Source: Bremerella volcania
GTDB taxonomy: Bacteria; Planctomycetota; Planctomycetia; Pirellulales; Pirellulaceae
NCBI RefSeq assembly: GCF_007748115.1
Contig: NZ_CP036289.1
Location: forward strand, 434,001 to 498,000
Direction of reading: 5' to 3'
Length of the DNA stretch: 64,000 nt
Shown: in pieces, positions 52,177-61,070 of the stretch
Layout: each line of letters begins with the position of its first letter
Numbering within the stretch: the stretch's first letter is position 1
Notes under the pieces: generated by a model
Seen by the model: only the letters and a program-made list of their open reading frames with translations
Database searches by the model: none
What the model was told of the DNA's origin: nothing
Translations under genes and position numbers: made by a program

Positions 52177-53745
52177 TTAGCGACCGCGGGCCGCGTCTTC
52201 GATTTGCTTCTGGACTTTTTCCAGGTTGAAGGAACCAGGAGTCTGGCTCGGCGGATAGTCGGCCATCGACTTCAGGAAGTTGCCGGCGACCCCTTGCATC
52301 GGCACGAGCACATAGGCCCGGTCCAGCAGCCAGTCGTAGTAGATGTTGGCATTGTGCTGGGCCTTCTCGAACGGATCGCGACGCAGGTTGAAGATGGCCG
52401 GAACACGTAGTTCGGTGAACGGTTCCATCCAGACGCCGAATTGCATGCCACGATTCTCCTGGAAGACACCTTTCCAGTCGCCAAGACGCAACGCGACAAT
52501 CGCGCCGTCATCGTTCACATAGATGAACTCTTTTCGCGGCGAGTCTTTCGCTTTTCCCGTGAAGTAATCGAGCATGTTGTAGCCGTCGGGATGGTTGCGG
52601 TACTTGCGGCCGTTGAGTTCGACTCCTTCCATCAGCTTCTCTTTGATGTCTGGTGCCCCAGCGGCGGCGGCAAACGTGGGCATCCAGTCTTCGTGAGCCA
52701 CGATTCCATTGCGGACTTCGCCAGCGGGGATTTTACCGGGCCAACGGACGAAAGCTGGCACGCGATAAGCACCTTCCCAGTTCGAGTTCTTTTCGCTGCG
52801 GAACGGAGTGGTACCGGCGTCTGGCCAGGTGTTGTAGTGAGGACCGTTGTCGGTCGAGTAAAAGACGATCGTGTTCTCGGCGATCTTGAGTTCATCCAGA
52901 AGATCCAAGAGCTGGCCGACATGCATGTCGTGTTCGACCATGCCGTCGTGATACTCATCGCCACTCTTGCCGGAGATACCGGTGTGCTCTTCCTTGACGT
53001 GCGTGCGGAAGTGCATGCGGGTAGCATTCCACCAGCAGAAGAACGGCTTGTCTTGCTTGACTTGTCGCTGGATATAGTCCTTAGCGGCCCCTAGCGTTTC
53101 TTCGTCAATCGTTTCCATCCGTTTCTTGGTGAGTGGCCCGGTGTTTTCGATCGTCTGCGTTCCGTCCGGATTCGCTTTGCATTTCAGCACGCCGCGTGGA
53201 CCGTAGGTTTCCAGAAACGTTTTGCCGCTGGGCAAGACAAGGTCGCCAGGGTAGTCGCGGTTCTCGGGTTCTTCTTCGGCATTGAGGTGGTACAAGTTAC
53301 CGAAGAACTCATCGAAGCCATGCATGGTTGGTAAGTGCTCGTCGCGATCGCCGAAGTGATTCTTGCCGAACTGACCGGTGCCGTACCCTTGGCTCTTCAG
53401 GATGGTGGCGATGGTGCAGTCGGTCTTCTGCCAGCCTTCTTTGGCACCTGGTAATCCAACCTTCGTCATGCCGGTTCGCACCGGAACCGTTCCACCCATG
53501 AAGGCAGCACGACCAGCGGTGCAGCTTTGCTGCCCATAGTAATCGGTGAAGTAGAGTCCTTCTTTGGCAATCCGATCAATGTTGGGCGTTTGATAACCCA
53601 TCATGCCGCGACTGATATAGCTGACATTCCAAGTGCCGATGTCATCACCCCAGATAACGAGAATATTCGGCTTGTCGGCCGCTTGGGTGACACTTGCTAA
53701 TAGCAGCAAGGATAACGACGTTAGTAGAGAACGATGCAGGTTCAT
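52177..53745 (-). CDS. Secreted arylsulfatase (formylglycine-dependent)
   Basis: The 522-residue protein is read from ATG 53745 (MNLHRSLLTSLSLLLLASVT), a signal peptide. The sulfatase signature SCTAGRAAFMGG carries Cys75, which is expected to be converted to formylglycine; the upstream ILVIWGDDIGTWNVSY has the Asp-Asp calcium pair. FGKNHFGDRDEHLPTMHGF and STDNGPHYNTWPD provide further metal and substrate residues. It hydrolyses sulfate esters of polysaccharides or small molecules. Planctomycetes carry many sulfatases; an anaerobic maturase is not seen in the window. It is followed on the strand by a HAD phosphatase gene, with a terminator between. Confidence 0.95.
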   Translation of the reverse strand: MNLHRSLLTSLSLLLLASVTQAADKPNILVIWGDDIGTWNVSYISRGMMGYQTPNIDRIAKEGLYFTDYYGQQSCTAGRAAFMGGTVPVRTGMTKVGLPGAKEGWQKTDCTIATILKSQGYGTGQFGKNHFGDRDEHLPTMHGFDEFFGNLYHLNAEEEPENRDYPGDLVLPSGKTFLETYGPRGVLKCKANPDGTQTIENTGPLTKKRMETIDEETLGAAKDYIQRQVKQDKPFFCWWNATRMHFRTHVKEEHTGISGKSGDEYHDGMVEHDMHVGQLLDLLDELKIAENTIVFYSTDNGPHYNTWPDAGTTPFRSEKNSNWEGAYRVPAFVRWPGKIPAGEVRNGIVAHEDWMPTFAAAAGAPDIKEKLMEGVELNGRKYRNHPDGYNMLDYFTGKAKDSPRKEFIYVNDDGAIVALRLGDWKGVFQENRGMQFGVWMEPFTELRVPAIFNLRRDPFEKAQHNANIYYDWLLDRAYVLVPMQGVAGNFLKSMADYPPSQTPGSFNLEKVQKQIEDAARGR

Positions 53746-54074
53746 GGAGGCGGCCTTTCGTGACAAAACAAGAAGCATGAGCATGATTCAAAGGTGAATC
53801 CGTGGACTACATGGAAAATTCTTAACTCGCGGCAGAGCGTTCATGTAAGTCGGAAGAGTAACGTTGGCTGGCAGCAACCAGTGGAAGAGCTAATCTCCCC
53901 CGAATCTAGGAGATGCCAACCATGCACGCAACGCAATTCATGGAAAATTCTTTAAGTGCATTTCATAATTAGCGTCGTGCACAAACCGCCATTATTTTCG
54001 ATCGTTAACCCATAAAATCTCTATAATGGATCTTGGGTTTCATCTTTTCTCTGTCTAAATTCAGGAGGCCAATC
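53746..54074. other. Intergenic region with 14-bp direct repeats and promoter
   Basis: No gene is seen. CATGGAAAATTCTT occurs twice as a direct repeat, at 53810-53823 and 53939-53952. A TATAAT box stands at 54022-54027, upstream of the lipoprotein gene. Confidence 0.5.
54022..54027 (+). promoter_or_regulatory. Putative -10 box of the 54075 gene
   Basis: TATAAT lies 48 bp upstream of the start codon, in an AT-rich tract. No good -35 hexamer is found at the expected spacing, so the assignment rests on the -10 match alone. Confidence 0.3.
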
Positions 54075-54704
54075 ATGCGATGCGTCATGCTCCTTCTTTT
54101 CAATGCGGTGCTTCTGACTTGCGGGTGCAAGCAGTACGCCACTCTTTCCCCCTTGGCCGATCCAGATAAGCCAGTCTACGACGACCAATTGATCGGCCAG
54201 TGGTATGGCACCAAGCAGACCCAAGACCCGCTGACAGGCGAAAAGGTGGAAGTTCCCAACACCGATAACCATTTCACTTTCACCAAGTACGGTATCTCTG
54301 GGTACAAGCTATCGGCCGTCAACACGACGAAGGATACGACGATAGAGTTCGAAGCCTATCCATTTCAGGTTGGCGAGCATAAGTTCCTTCAATTGCAACG
54401 TCCGAAGTTTGATATCAACGAGCAAAACGCTGGCATATTGCGAGTTTATTACTTTGCTCCGTACAAGATCGAAGAAGACAAGCTCTATTTTAAGTTCACG
54501 CCTACCGATCGCTTGAGAGTCTTGGCTGAGGAAGACGGCGTGCCAACGGTCGAGACGCAGCAGACGCTGCTGTTTACCGGTGATCGTCAGCAGATGCTCG
54601 ACTTCCTGGAAAGACACATGGACGAACTGTTCCCGAAAGATCGAGAGGTCAAGCCGCTTCACCGGGCCGAGTCATTGGATCTGGATATGGCGGACGAGTT
54701 GTGA
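54075..54704 (+). CDS. Lipoprotein of unknown function
   Basis: ATG 54075 (MRCVMLLLFNAVLLTCGCKQ) is preceded by AGGAGG with 6 nt spacing. The lipobox LTCGC puts the anchor Cys at about residue 18. The 209-residue protein shows QWYGTKQTQDPLTGEKVEVP, YGISGYKLSAVN and FLQLQRPKFDINEQNAG, which looks like a small lipocalin-like beta-barrel but is not a firm match. The C-terminus is helical. The gene is followed 42 bp later by a trypsin-like protease gene on the same strand, a possible two-gene unit. Confidence 0.78.
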   Translation: MRCVMLLLFNAVLLTCGCKQYATLSPLADPDKPVYDDQLIGQWYGTKQTQDPLTGEKVEVPNTDNHFTFTKYGISGYKLSAVNTTKDTTIEFEAYPFQVGEHKFLQLQRPKFDINEQNAGILRVYYFAPYKIEEDKLYFKFTPTDRLRVLAEEDGVPTVETQQTLLFTGDRQQMLDFLERHMDELFPKDREVKPLHRAESLDLDMADEL

Positions 54705-54746
54705 ATCTCGTAGGGTAACGCCATCTCGCCTGTATTAGCTTCAAGG

Positions 54747-55568
54747 ATGAGGAGTTTTGCCGTGCTGCGTCGTCAGGTCTGCTTCGTTTGCGTCATCTTT
54801 CTGGCGTGCTCTTGCCTCACCCATTTGAAGGCGGATGAAACGCCAATCGAACGTTGGGATCGGGCCGTCTGTCTGGTCGAACAACAGATCGATAAGGAAA
54901 ACAACAAGCAGCAGCACGAATGGTCGACGGCCTTTCTGGTGGCTGATGGTGAGAAAGTGATGATCGTTGCCACTGCCCATGGTGCACGTACAACCAGCCG
55001 CGAAACGTTCGTTGTGTTCCGCCGCCCCAGCGGCGAGTCAGGCGCGATCACGCTAGGGGATCTGTATGAAATGGAAGGTAATCCCTGGCGGTTTCAAGCC
55101 AATGCCGATGTCGCCGTGATGCGTATCGAATCGCCTAAAGAGCCAAACGACATGATCCGCGACCTGATGAAGCTCGCCATTCCACTGGAGAGTATTCAGA
55201 CAACATTACCCAGACGCACCACCGCAGTCGAATTGACTGGCTTCCCCATGGGGCTGGGCGTTAAGGGCTTTGGCGTTCAGCCGGAAGTTTCGTCGATCGT
55301 GATCTGCGGACAGATTGCTTCCCGCGAGATGCCGGTGCCGGCCAAGTGGGGGAACGAGACCGTCTTTCTCGTTCAACTGGCCGGAGCTGGCGGTATCAGC
55401 GGCAGCCCCGTTTTCCTGCAAGAAGAGTTGCCTGAGTCGGTACGCGTGGTAGGCATGGTCATGGGGTACGTCCGCGAAGACAAGTCCGGCTTAATGATGA
55501 GCCGGATCATCCCTGGCCGCATTCTGGTCGACGCCGTGAGCAACTCATACTCGCGGTTTTCGCAGTGA
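54747..55568 (+). CDS. Secreted trypsin-like serine protease
   Basis: The 273-residue protein has a signal peptide (MRSFAVLRRQVCFVCVIFLA, with Cys residues near the cleavage site). The triad is readable: VMIVATAHGAR (His78), NADVAVMRIES (Asp121) and AGGISGSPVFLQEE (Ser218 in GISGSP). This is a chymotrypsin/HtrA-type catalytic domain without a PDZ domain. The oxyanion loop has Ile where GDSGGP has Asp, as in many bacterial members. It is likely periplasmic. The target is unknown; a lipoprotein gene lies just upstream. Confidence 0.83.
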   Translation: MRSFAVLRRQVCFVCVIFLACSCLTHLKADETPIERWDRAVCLVEQQIDKENNKQQHEWSTAFLVADGEKVMIVATAHGARTTSRETFVVFRRPSGESGAITLGDLYEMEGNPWRFQANADVAVMRIESPKEPNDMIRDLMKLAIPLESIQTTLPRRTTAVELTGFPMGLGVKGFGVQPEVSSIVICGQIASREMPVPAKWGNETVFLVQLAGAGGISGSPVFLQEELPESVRVVGMVMGYVREDKSGLMMSRIIPGRILVDAVSNSYSRFSQ

Positions 55569-55571
55569 CCG

Positions 55572-55922
55572 CTAGTCTTCCTCTTGAGGTGGTTTGGGGA
55601 TGAGGACGCGCCCCTGGTAGACCACCTCAAATCCGCGAGCGAATTCCATCTCAGGCAGGGCAAGCAGACGCTCCATCAACAGCCGTACGCGTTCGTCGCC
55701 GAAATCATTGTGATGACGCAGTTCGATGTGTCCGGGCTTGACCACGCCAGCCAGCGCGTTGCCGACCGAGTCGGCCTCGTAACGGATTTCGGGTTCCGAG
55801 ATCTGCTCGTGTTCGATGTCGCGGGAAAACAAGAGAACCCCATGGTCGTTGACCAGTAACTTGAAGACGTAGCTTTCCTCTTGCAGGGTGGTATCGATGC
55901 TGTCACGGCCGTAAACATGCAT
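55572..55922 (-). CDS. Conserved hypothetical small protein
   Basis: The 116-residue product from ATG 55922 (MHVYGRDSIDTTLQEESYVF) is preceded by CGGAGA; an extension to 55967 is unlikely. It is soluble, with ISEPEIRYEADSVGNALAGV and GHIELRHHNDFGDERVRLLM, and no signal peptide or membrane segment. I do not recognise the family. It is convergent with the protease gene, sharing 3 bp between stops, and divergent from the small membrane protein at 56043. Confidence 0.6.
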   Translation of the reverse strand: MHVYGRDSIDTTLQEESYVFKLLVNDHGVLLFSRDIEHEQISEPEIRYEADSVGNALAGVVKPGHIELRHHNDFGDERVRLLMERLLALPEMEFARGFEVVYQGRVLIPKPPQEED

Positions 55923-56042
55923 GTTGTTTGGTCTCCGGTGTCTCTGGGCAGGCGAATTGCAGGACATGATTTTAACGAATTGTTAAGCTAAGATTGGCCA
56001 GCCAGCCTAAGCTTTGTCGCCATTTCTCGAGGAAATCAGCCG

Positions 56043-56312
56043 ATGGCCGATCTCAAGTCTCCTATGCTCATCTATATCAAGGGAGCGTTGTTTGTCGTAT
56101 TAGGTGTGTTCGCCGCCGGGATACTACTGGCGAAGGCCGGCAACTGGCAGGTCGCCGTGCTGTTGGGCCTTTCGATCTGGGCTTTCTGCCGAGCCTATTA
56201 CTTCGCCTTCTACGTGATCGAGCACTACGTCGACCCAAGTTACAAGTTCGCCGGGCTGGGGGATTTCGCTGGGTATCTTTTGAACAGGCGACTTGCTGAT
56301 CGTTCTAAGTAG
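56043..56312 (+). CDS. Small membrane protein
   Basis: The 89-residue protein has two clear hydrophobic segments (about 8-29 and 34-60) with the aromatic-rich stretch AFCRAYYFAFYVIEHYVD, then a polar tail with AGLGDFAGYLLNRRL. GAGGAAAT lies upstream. This looks like a small conserved planctomycete membrane protein, without known function. No operon partner is evident. Confidence 0.68.
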   Translation: MADLKSPMLIYIKGALFVVLGVFAAGILLAKAGNWQVAVLLGLSIWAFCRAYYFAFYVIEHYVDPSYKFAGLGDFAGYLLNRRLADRSK

Positions 56313-56488
56313 CTTTAAATGAATGGTTTACGTGTCTACTGTCCCCCGGGTGGTCAAGGATAGTTCATCCAACAAAAATTTACATGTAACCTGAAACGTG
56401 CCTGGTCTTGCTGGCATCTACGGAGGAGATGGGGCGGCTTCGCGCTGGCCTGGGCAGGTCTTCTTCCGATGAACCAAAGGATCCGACG

Positions 56489-57592
56489 ATGAGCCAATAT
56501 GATTCGCCACTCTTTCAGGCGTACGACTTACGGGGACTGACGTTAAGCAACCGAATTGCCATGGCTCCGATGACCCGGGGACGCGCCGGCAAAGAGCGGA
56601 TGGCCAACGCACTCATGGCCAAGTACTACCAACAACGGGCCGCCGCGGGGCTACTCATTACCGAAGCCACAACGATCTCGCCCCAGGCCAACGGCTGGGA
56701 TCAATCGCCAGGGATCTACACCAGCGAAATGGTCGAAGCTTGGAAACAAGTTCCCCAGGCCGTACATGAAAAAGGTGGCAAGATCTTCTTGCAGCTGTGG
56801 CACACCGGCCGAGCATCGCACAGCAGCTTTCATGGCGGCGAGTCGGCCGTTGCCCCGTCGGCGATCATGATCGACGATGGCGAGATGCAGCATACGCCCA
56901 ACGGTAAAGAGCCTCGCGAAGTTCCCCGCGCTCTGGAAACGGAGGAGATCCCCGGCATCGTCGCGGATTACGCGAAAGCGGCCGCAGGTGCCAAGGAAGC
57001 CGGTTTTGACGGGGTCGAAATCCACTCGGCGAATGGCTATCTCTTAGACGAGTTTCTACAGTCGAAGACCAATCACCGCACCGATCCGTATGGCGGAAGC
57101 ATCGAGAATCGATATCGCATCCTGGACGAAGTGGTGCAAGCGATCAGCCAGGTATGGCCGCAAGAGAGAATCGGTGTTCGTCTCTCGCCCAACGGTGCGT
57201 TCAACGGAATGGGCTCGCCCGACTATCGCGAGCAGTTCACCTACGTTGCTCAGCAATTGAACCAATACCGATTGGCTTACTTACACGTGATGGATGGGAC
57301 CGGTTTTGGTTTCCACGGATTGGGTGAACCGATGACGCTAACGGAGTTTCGCCAGGTGTTCGACGGACCCTTGATGGGGAACGTCGCCTATACTCGCGAG
57401 TCAGGCGAACAGGCCATTGACCGGGGTGAAGCCGACTTGATTGCCTATGGTCGTCCCTTCATCAGCAACCCCGACCTGGTCCGGCGCTTCGCCGAAGAGG
57501 CGCCTCTCAATCCGGAAGCGGATATGCGGACCTGGTATTCACCGATCGGTGCGGAAGGATACATCGACTTCCCAACGCTCGAATCGGTTTAG
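56489..57592 (+). CDS. Old Yellow Enzyme family NADH:flavin oxidoreductase (alkene reductase)
   Basis: ATG 56489 (MSQYDSPLFQAYDLRGLTLS) is preceded by AAAGGA; the extension to 56408 is unlikely. The 367-residue protein is a full OYE TIM barrel: RIAMAPMTRGRA, EKGGKIFLQLWHTGRASHSS, the FMN-binding AKAAAGAKEAGFDGVEIHSANGY, the HRTDPYGGSIENRYRIL signature and a C-terminal GRPFISNPDLVRRF. It reduces activated C=C bonds with NAD(P)H, like NemA/XenA. The signature His/Asn pair near residue 175 is present (IHSANGY). It stands alone. Confidence 0.94.
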   Translation: MSQYDSPLFQAYDLRGLTLSNRIAMAPMTRGRAGKERMANALMAKYYQQRAAAGLLITEATTISPQANGWDQSPGIYTSEMVEAWKQVPQAVHEKGGKIFLQLWHTGRASHSSFHGGESAVAPSAIMIDDGEMQHTPNGKEPREVPRALETEEIPGIVADYAKAAAGAKEAGFDGVEIHSANGYLLDEFLQSKTNHRTDPYGGSIENRYRILDEVVQAISQVWPQERIGVRLSPNGAFNGMGSPDYREQFTYVAQQLNQYRLAYLHVMDGTGFGFHGLGEPMTLTEFRQVFDGPLMGNVAYTRESGEQAIDRGEADLIAYGRPFISNPDLVRRFAEEAPLNPEADMRTWYSPIGAEGYIDFPTLESV

Positions 57593-57605
57593 CGCGATTC
57601 ACTTG

Positions 57606-58043
57606 CTAACGTTTCGGCGGGGGATCGACGACGATTTCCCAGTGTGTCGATTCCCCGGGAACGTCGAACTCCAGGCCGGACTGATCGGCGGAGGCGTACT
57701 TGGGGTGGATCAAAGGTTTAGGAACAAACACACGGTCGCCCCAGTTAGGTGGCGGTAGGGTTTCCGCGTTTTGAATGGTAACGCGGTAGTGCCCGGCGGG
57801 AACGCCATCGTCGACATCGTAGGTTCCCAGAATGAACGATCCATCCGGATGAATCAGCCCCCACGAACCAAGTTCTGGATTTCCTCCTTCCAGAATGACT
57901 CGGCCGGTCGTCAGGGGCTTACCGTCAGGAAAGCGAACTTCACCTTGGATCGGATGCAGGCCACCGCCAGAGCAGCCGATCGTGGTCAGCAGGATGCCTA
58001 GAAGGAATACGGGCATCGCCTGGGTTATGAACTTGCTGATCAT
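57606..58043 (-). CDS. Lipoprotein with carboxypeptidase-regulatory-like domain (DUF1559 partner)
   Basis: The 145-residue protein has a signal peptide with lipobox TTIGC (Cys24). The body has [20 protein letters not shown] and [20 protein letters not shown], then [20 protein letters not shown], a beta-sandwich of the same type as the other DUF1559 partner lipoproteins. Its ATG overlaps the stop codon of the DUF1559 gene at 58040 (ATGA), so the two are translationally coupled. This is the tightest pairing in the window. Confidence 0.82.
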   Translation of the reverse strand: MISKFITQAMPVFLLGILLTTIGCSGGGLHPIQGEVRFPDGKPLTTGRVILEGGNPELGSWGLIHPDGSFILGTYDVDDGVPAGHYRVTIQNAETLPPPNWGDRVFVPKPLIHPKYASADQSGLEFDVPGESTHWEIVVDPPPKR

Positions 58044-59134
58044 GGCGTGCTGAGGACCTCTCCAGTGTTTGCGGTTCCCATCGCAATCAGAACGCTGGGA
58101 TCAATCGTCACGGCGGTGGCGCGAACCGAGCCGTCGGCAGCCAGGAAATTGCTGACGCCGGGGTGCCAACTACCCAGGGCCGGGGCCGTATTCACATCCA
58201 GGCCTTCTCCTTCGCGCGGTGAACGGGCCAGGCCCAAGTTGACCGAACCGGCGACCCAATATTCACCGTAGCCCCCAGGGCCGTTGCTGCGATTCCAATA
58301 GATGTAGCCGTCGCGTCCTTCGGGGCCATGATTGTTGCGGCAACACTTGTTCACGTAGTTGATGGTGATGTGCTTCTCGCCAACCACCAGCGTGTTGCTC
58401 AGTCCGTCCCCTACGCGAGCAAACGTATCACGAGGCCGCCATCCTTTGTTCGGATAATCGACAACCGACATGACCACGCCGTTCGAGATGTTGATCAAGT
58501 TCTTGTCGTCCGAGGTGATCGCTACCCGCAAGGCTTGCAGCTGCGAATTCGGATTGTTCCAGAAAAGCCACTTCTGGGTACCAGCGATAATGATGGCGTA
58601 GTCTCCCGCAGGCACATTGCGGCTGTTGACCGCATCGGAAGCGGACCTCCGCGAAGGGCATGTATAAAGGTCGATCCGCGAATTTCGCAGCGCGGTATAG
58701 TTCGCCGCGGTGGCGGTCGCGGCGGTCGCGCCAATGTGAGAAGCATTCGTACAACCATCGGTCGCACCGGAAGCTTCCATGTCGAGTTGATTGGCGAGGT
58801 TGTCTTGTTCCAGGTACGGAAGAATCACCGCCCAGAGGGTAAGCCCCGTATTGCCGGTCGAGGCCGGCGGCATCCCTCCTTGCGCATCATGGAAGTTATG
58901 GATCGCCAAGCCGAACTGTTTCATGTGATTGGTGCACTGCATCCGCCGGGCAGCTTCGCGTGCCTGCTGCACCGCTGGCAGAAGCATGGCAATCAGCACA
59001 CCGATAATGGCGATCACGACGAGCAGTTCGACCAGCGTGAATCCCGGCAGCGCATCGCGAGATGCCCGACGAACCTGCGGCCGCCAGGGTGAACCCTGGG
59101 AAAACCAACGAAGCACGAAACCGAGAGCAAGCAT
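58040..59134 (-). CDS. DUF1559 pilin-like protein
   Basis: ATG 59134 ([19 protein letters not shown]) is chosen because GAGGAG stands upstream; the extension to 59164 is unlikely. The 364-residue protein has an unusually long leader of about 30 residues before [19 protein letters not shown], so signal cleavage by a prepilin peptidase is less certain here. The end motif is [19 protein letters not shown], with DGS but GVS in place of the usual GGA. It overlaps the downstream lipoprotein gene by 4 nt. Confidence 0.92.
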   Translation of the reverse strand: MLALGFVLRWFSQGSPWRPQVRRASRDALPGFTLVELLVVIAIIGVLIAMLLPAVQQAREAARRMQCTNHMKQFGLAIHNFHDAQGGMPPASTGNTGLTLWAVILPYLEQDNLANQLDMEASGATDGCTNASHIGATAATATAANYTALRNSRIDLYTCPSRRSASDAVNSRNVPAGDYAIIIAGTQKWLFWNNPNSQLQALRVAITSDDKNLINISNGVVMSVVDYPNKGWRPRDTFARVGDGLSNTLVVGEKHITINYVNKCCRNNHGPEGRDGYIYWNRSNGPGGYGEYWVAGSVNLGLARSPREGEGLDVNTAPALGSWHPGVSNFLAADGSVRATAVTIDPSVLIAMGTANTGEVLSTP

Positions 59135-59307
59135 GACCAGCGTCTCCTCGTGTTCGGACAGCATCCATTGAGAAGCGCGGGATGCTGCCTGGCTGGGAAG
59201 GCCTCGAAAACTACGTGGAAATCACGCTCGATCCTCCCCCGGAGAATATGCTAAGCATACCTCTGTGGTGGTGCAATGCCATTCTGATAAAACCGACAAG
59301 AAAGGCC

Positions 59308-59345
59308 GCGAGCCCGGCCAAAGTCGGTGCTGAGGTCGGGCTCGC
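59308..59345 (-). terminator. Terminator of the DUF1559 gene at 59372
   Basis: GCGAGCCCG (59308-59316) pairs perfectly with CGGGCTCGC (59337-59345) over a 20-nt loop. On the minus strand GGCCTTTCTTG follows. It lies about 27 bp beyond the stop. Confidence 0.75.
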
Positions 59346-59371
59346 AGTAGCCATTTCAAGCTGAGCACGCA

Positions 59372-60295
59372 TTAATACTCGGGAATGATTTCACCACCAT
59401 CGATGGTGCCCAATGCGGCCTGAGTGCGCAGGTTGATCGTCTCCGGCAGGAAGACCACGCTGGCGTCGCCGTTGAGGAACTGAGCGCCGCCTGGGTGGTT
59501 GCTGCTTGGGTTGTAGACCGAGTTACCGTTGATGTTGTAGTCGGTATCGTTGGAAACTCGCTCCATCCGCAGGCGAATCTGAAATTCCCACACGGTAATC
59601 GCACCACCAAAACCAACGTGGTTACCAACCCAGAGCGAACCAGCCGGGCCCGACGACTTACCGGTGCGGCGTTCGGCGACGATGACCGTGTTGCTGAGGC
59701 CGTCGGTAATATCGGCGAACTTGACCTTCGAATTGTCGTAAAAAGTCGCGTCGCGGTCGGTACCGCCGGCGTTGTTGGTCGCGGTGGGATCGGTGGGGTT
59801 ATAGTACGCCGTGAAGACTCCCACGTAGTTCGACTTGCCAAACTGGTTGGGCGAGGTGCCGAGACGTTCGTTGATGCCGTCGCCGATATCCGAGGGGCAG
59901 AGGTACGCATCAACGATCGTTTTGGCCAGCGGAGGGCTGCCGGTGTTGGTCATCGCGGCGACGTTTTCCCAAGGCTGATTAAATGCACCGCTAGTGGCAA
60001 TCGATTCGAATAGGGCGTTCTGTTCGATCTGCGGCAGAATCTGAACCTGCCAGCTGATCCGGTTCGTCGACACGCGACCGGGAGGCAGTTTTCCGTACGT
60101 GTCGTGATAGTTGTGCAAAGCGATCCCGACTTGGCGCAACTTATTGCTGCAAGTCATCCGACGAGCTGCTTCGCGAGCTTGTTGTACGGCGGGGAGAAGT
60201 AACGCAATCAAAACGCCAATGATGGCAATGACCACCAGCAATTCCACCAGGGTGAAACCACATCGGGGCGAACGGGACTGCGTGGCACGGACCAT
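59372..60295 (-). CDS. DUF1559 pilin-like protein, duplicate A
   Basis: ATG 60295 ([20 protein letters not shown]) is preceded by AAGGAG. The 307-residue protein is very like the 61071-61988 gene: both have [42 protein letters not shown] and the end [13 protein letters not shown]. They are recent duplicates with a lipoprotein gene between. The C-terminal motif reads [19 protein letters not shown], with DAS rather than DGS. A terminator follows the stop. Confidence 0.93.
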   Translation of the reverse strand: MVRATQSRSPRCGFTLVELLVVIAIIGVLIALLLPAVQQAREAARRMTCSNKLRQVGIALHNYHDTYGKLPPGRVSTNRISWQVQILPQIEQNALFESIATSGAFNQPWENVAAMTNTGSPPLAKTIVDAYLCPSDIGDGINERLGTSPNQFGKSNYVGVFTAYYNPTDPTATNNAGGTDRDATFYDNSKVKFADITDGLSNTVIVAERRTGKSSGPAGSLWVGNHVGFGGAITVWEFQIRLRMERVSNDTDYNINGNSVYNPSSNHPGGAQFLNGDASVVFLPETINLRTQAALGTIDGGEIIPEY

Positions 60296-60558
60296 AGAGA
60301 CTCCTTGGAAGCATCGTTCCAAAAATAAGGAATAAGTAGAAAAATAGTGAATAGGCAGTGATAACTTCAGAAAGAAGTCTATTTTTATGTTTCCTGCCGG
60401 TAGCTGACTTTAGAAACCCGCAGTGCACCAAAAAGTTTCGCGGGTCTCTGATGATTTCGATGGCCGCAGGCAACCGCCTGCGACGCTCGCAAGAACGTAC
60501 CAGCCCCCAGCCAATACGCGTCGATCGACTGGGGACCTCGGACGCTGCTGGTTGGGAC

Positions 60559-60999
60559 TTACTTCGATTGCAGATCGAAGTCGGTGTTGCTGTTCGAGCC
60601 GGAAGCAACCTCGACAACTAGCTCGGACTGATCGTTGTACTTGGCAGGCAGTTTTTCTTTGGGCGGCTTGGCGGGTCCTCCTTCGCCCTGGACGGTAGCC
60701 GTCGTGATTTTGACCGTGTGTCTGCCAATGGCGGCGCCTTGTTGGTCATTGGTGTAGACCAGTTCATAGTGGCCACTGGCATCGGTGGTGCCGGTCGAAA
60801 ATCGCTTGCCTTCTTCTTGCGGATAAAAGGAGACCAGGGCATTGGCCAATGGTTCTCCGTCGAGCGTCACGGTACCGGAAACAGGAGCAACGCCTGATCC
60901 GGATCCACAACCAACCAGCCCGATCAACGCAATCGAGGCCAAGGCGGTTGCTGCCAGGCGACGAGACAATGCATAAGGGAGTTTCATCGAAGCGCTCAT
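60559..60999 (-). CDS. Lipoprotein with carboxypeptidase-regulatory-like domain (DUF1559 partner)
   Basis: The 146-residue product is read from ATG 60999 (MSASMKLPYALSRRLAATAL); MKLPYAL at 60987 is also possible. The lipobox IGLVGC puts the anchor Cys near residue 31. The body contains VSGTVTLDGEPLANALVSFY and GTTDASGHYELVYTNDQQGA, the same fold as the other partners. It lies 72 bp downstream of the DUF1559 gene at 61071, with a strong hairpin in the gap, and 263 bp upstream of duplicate A. Confidence 0.85.
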   Translation of the reverse strand: MSASMKLPYALSRRLAATALASIALIGLVGCGSGSGVAPVSGTVTLDGEPLANALVSFYPQEEGKRFSTGTTDASGHYELVYTNDQQGAAIGRHTVKITTATVQGEGGPAKPPKEKLPAKYNDQSELVVEVASGSNSNTDFDLQSK

Positions 61000-61025
61000 G
61001 ACTTTCGTGGGGATGGGTAGCGGGT

Positions 61026-61050
61026 CGGCCGCTTCCACCCGAAGCGGCCG
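61026..61050. promoter_or_regulatory. Intercistronic hairpin between DUF1559 gene and lipoprotein gene
   Basis: CGGCCGCTTC (61026-61035) and GAAGCGGCCG (61041-61050) form a perfect GC-rich 10-bp stem with a 5-nt loop. No T-tract follows, so it is not a classical terminator. It may stabilise the upstream message or reduce readthrough into the lipoprotein gene. Confidence 0.5.
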
Positions 61051-61070
61051 GCCACGCTTGAAATGAATTA

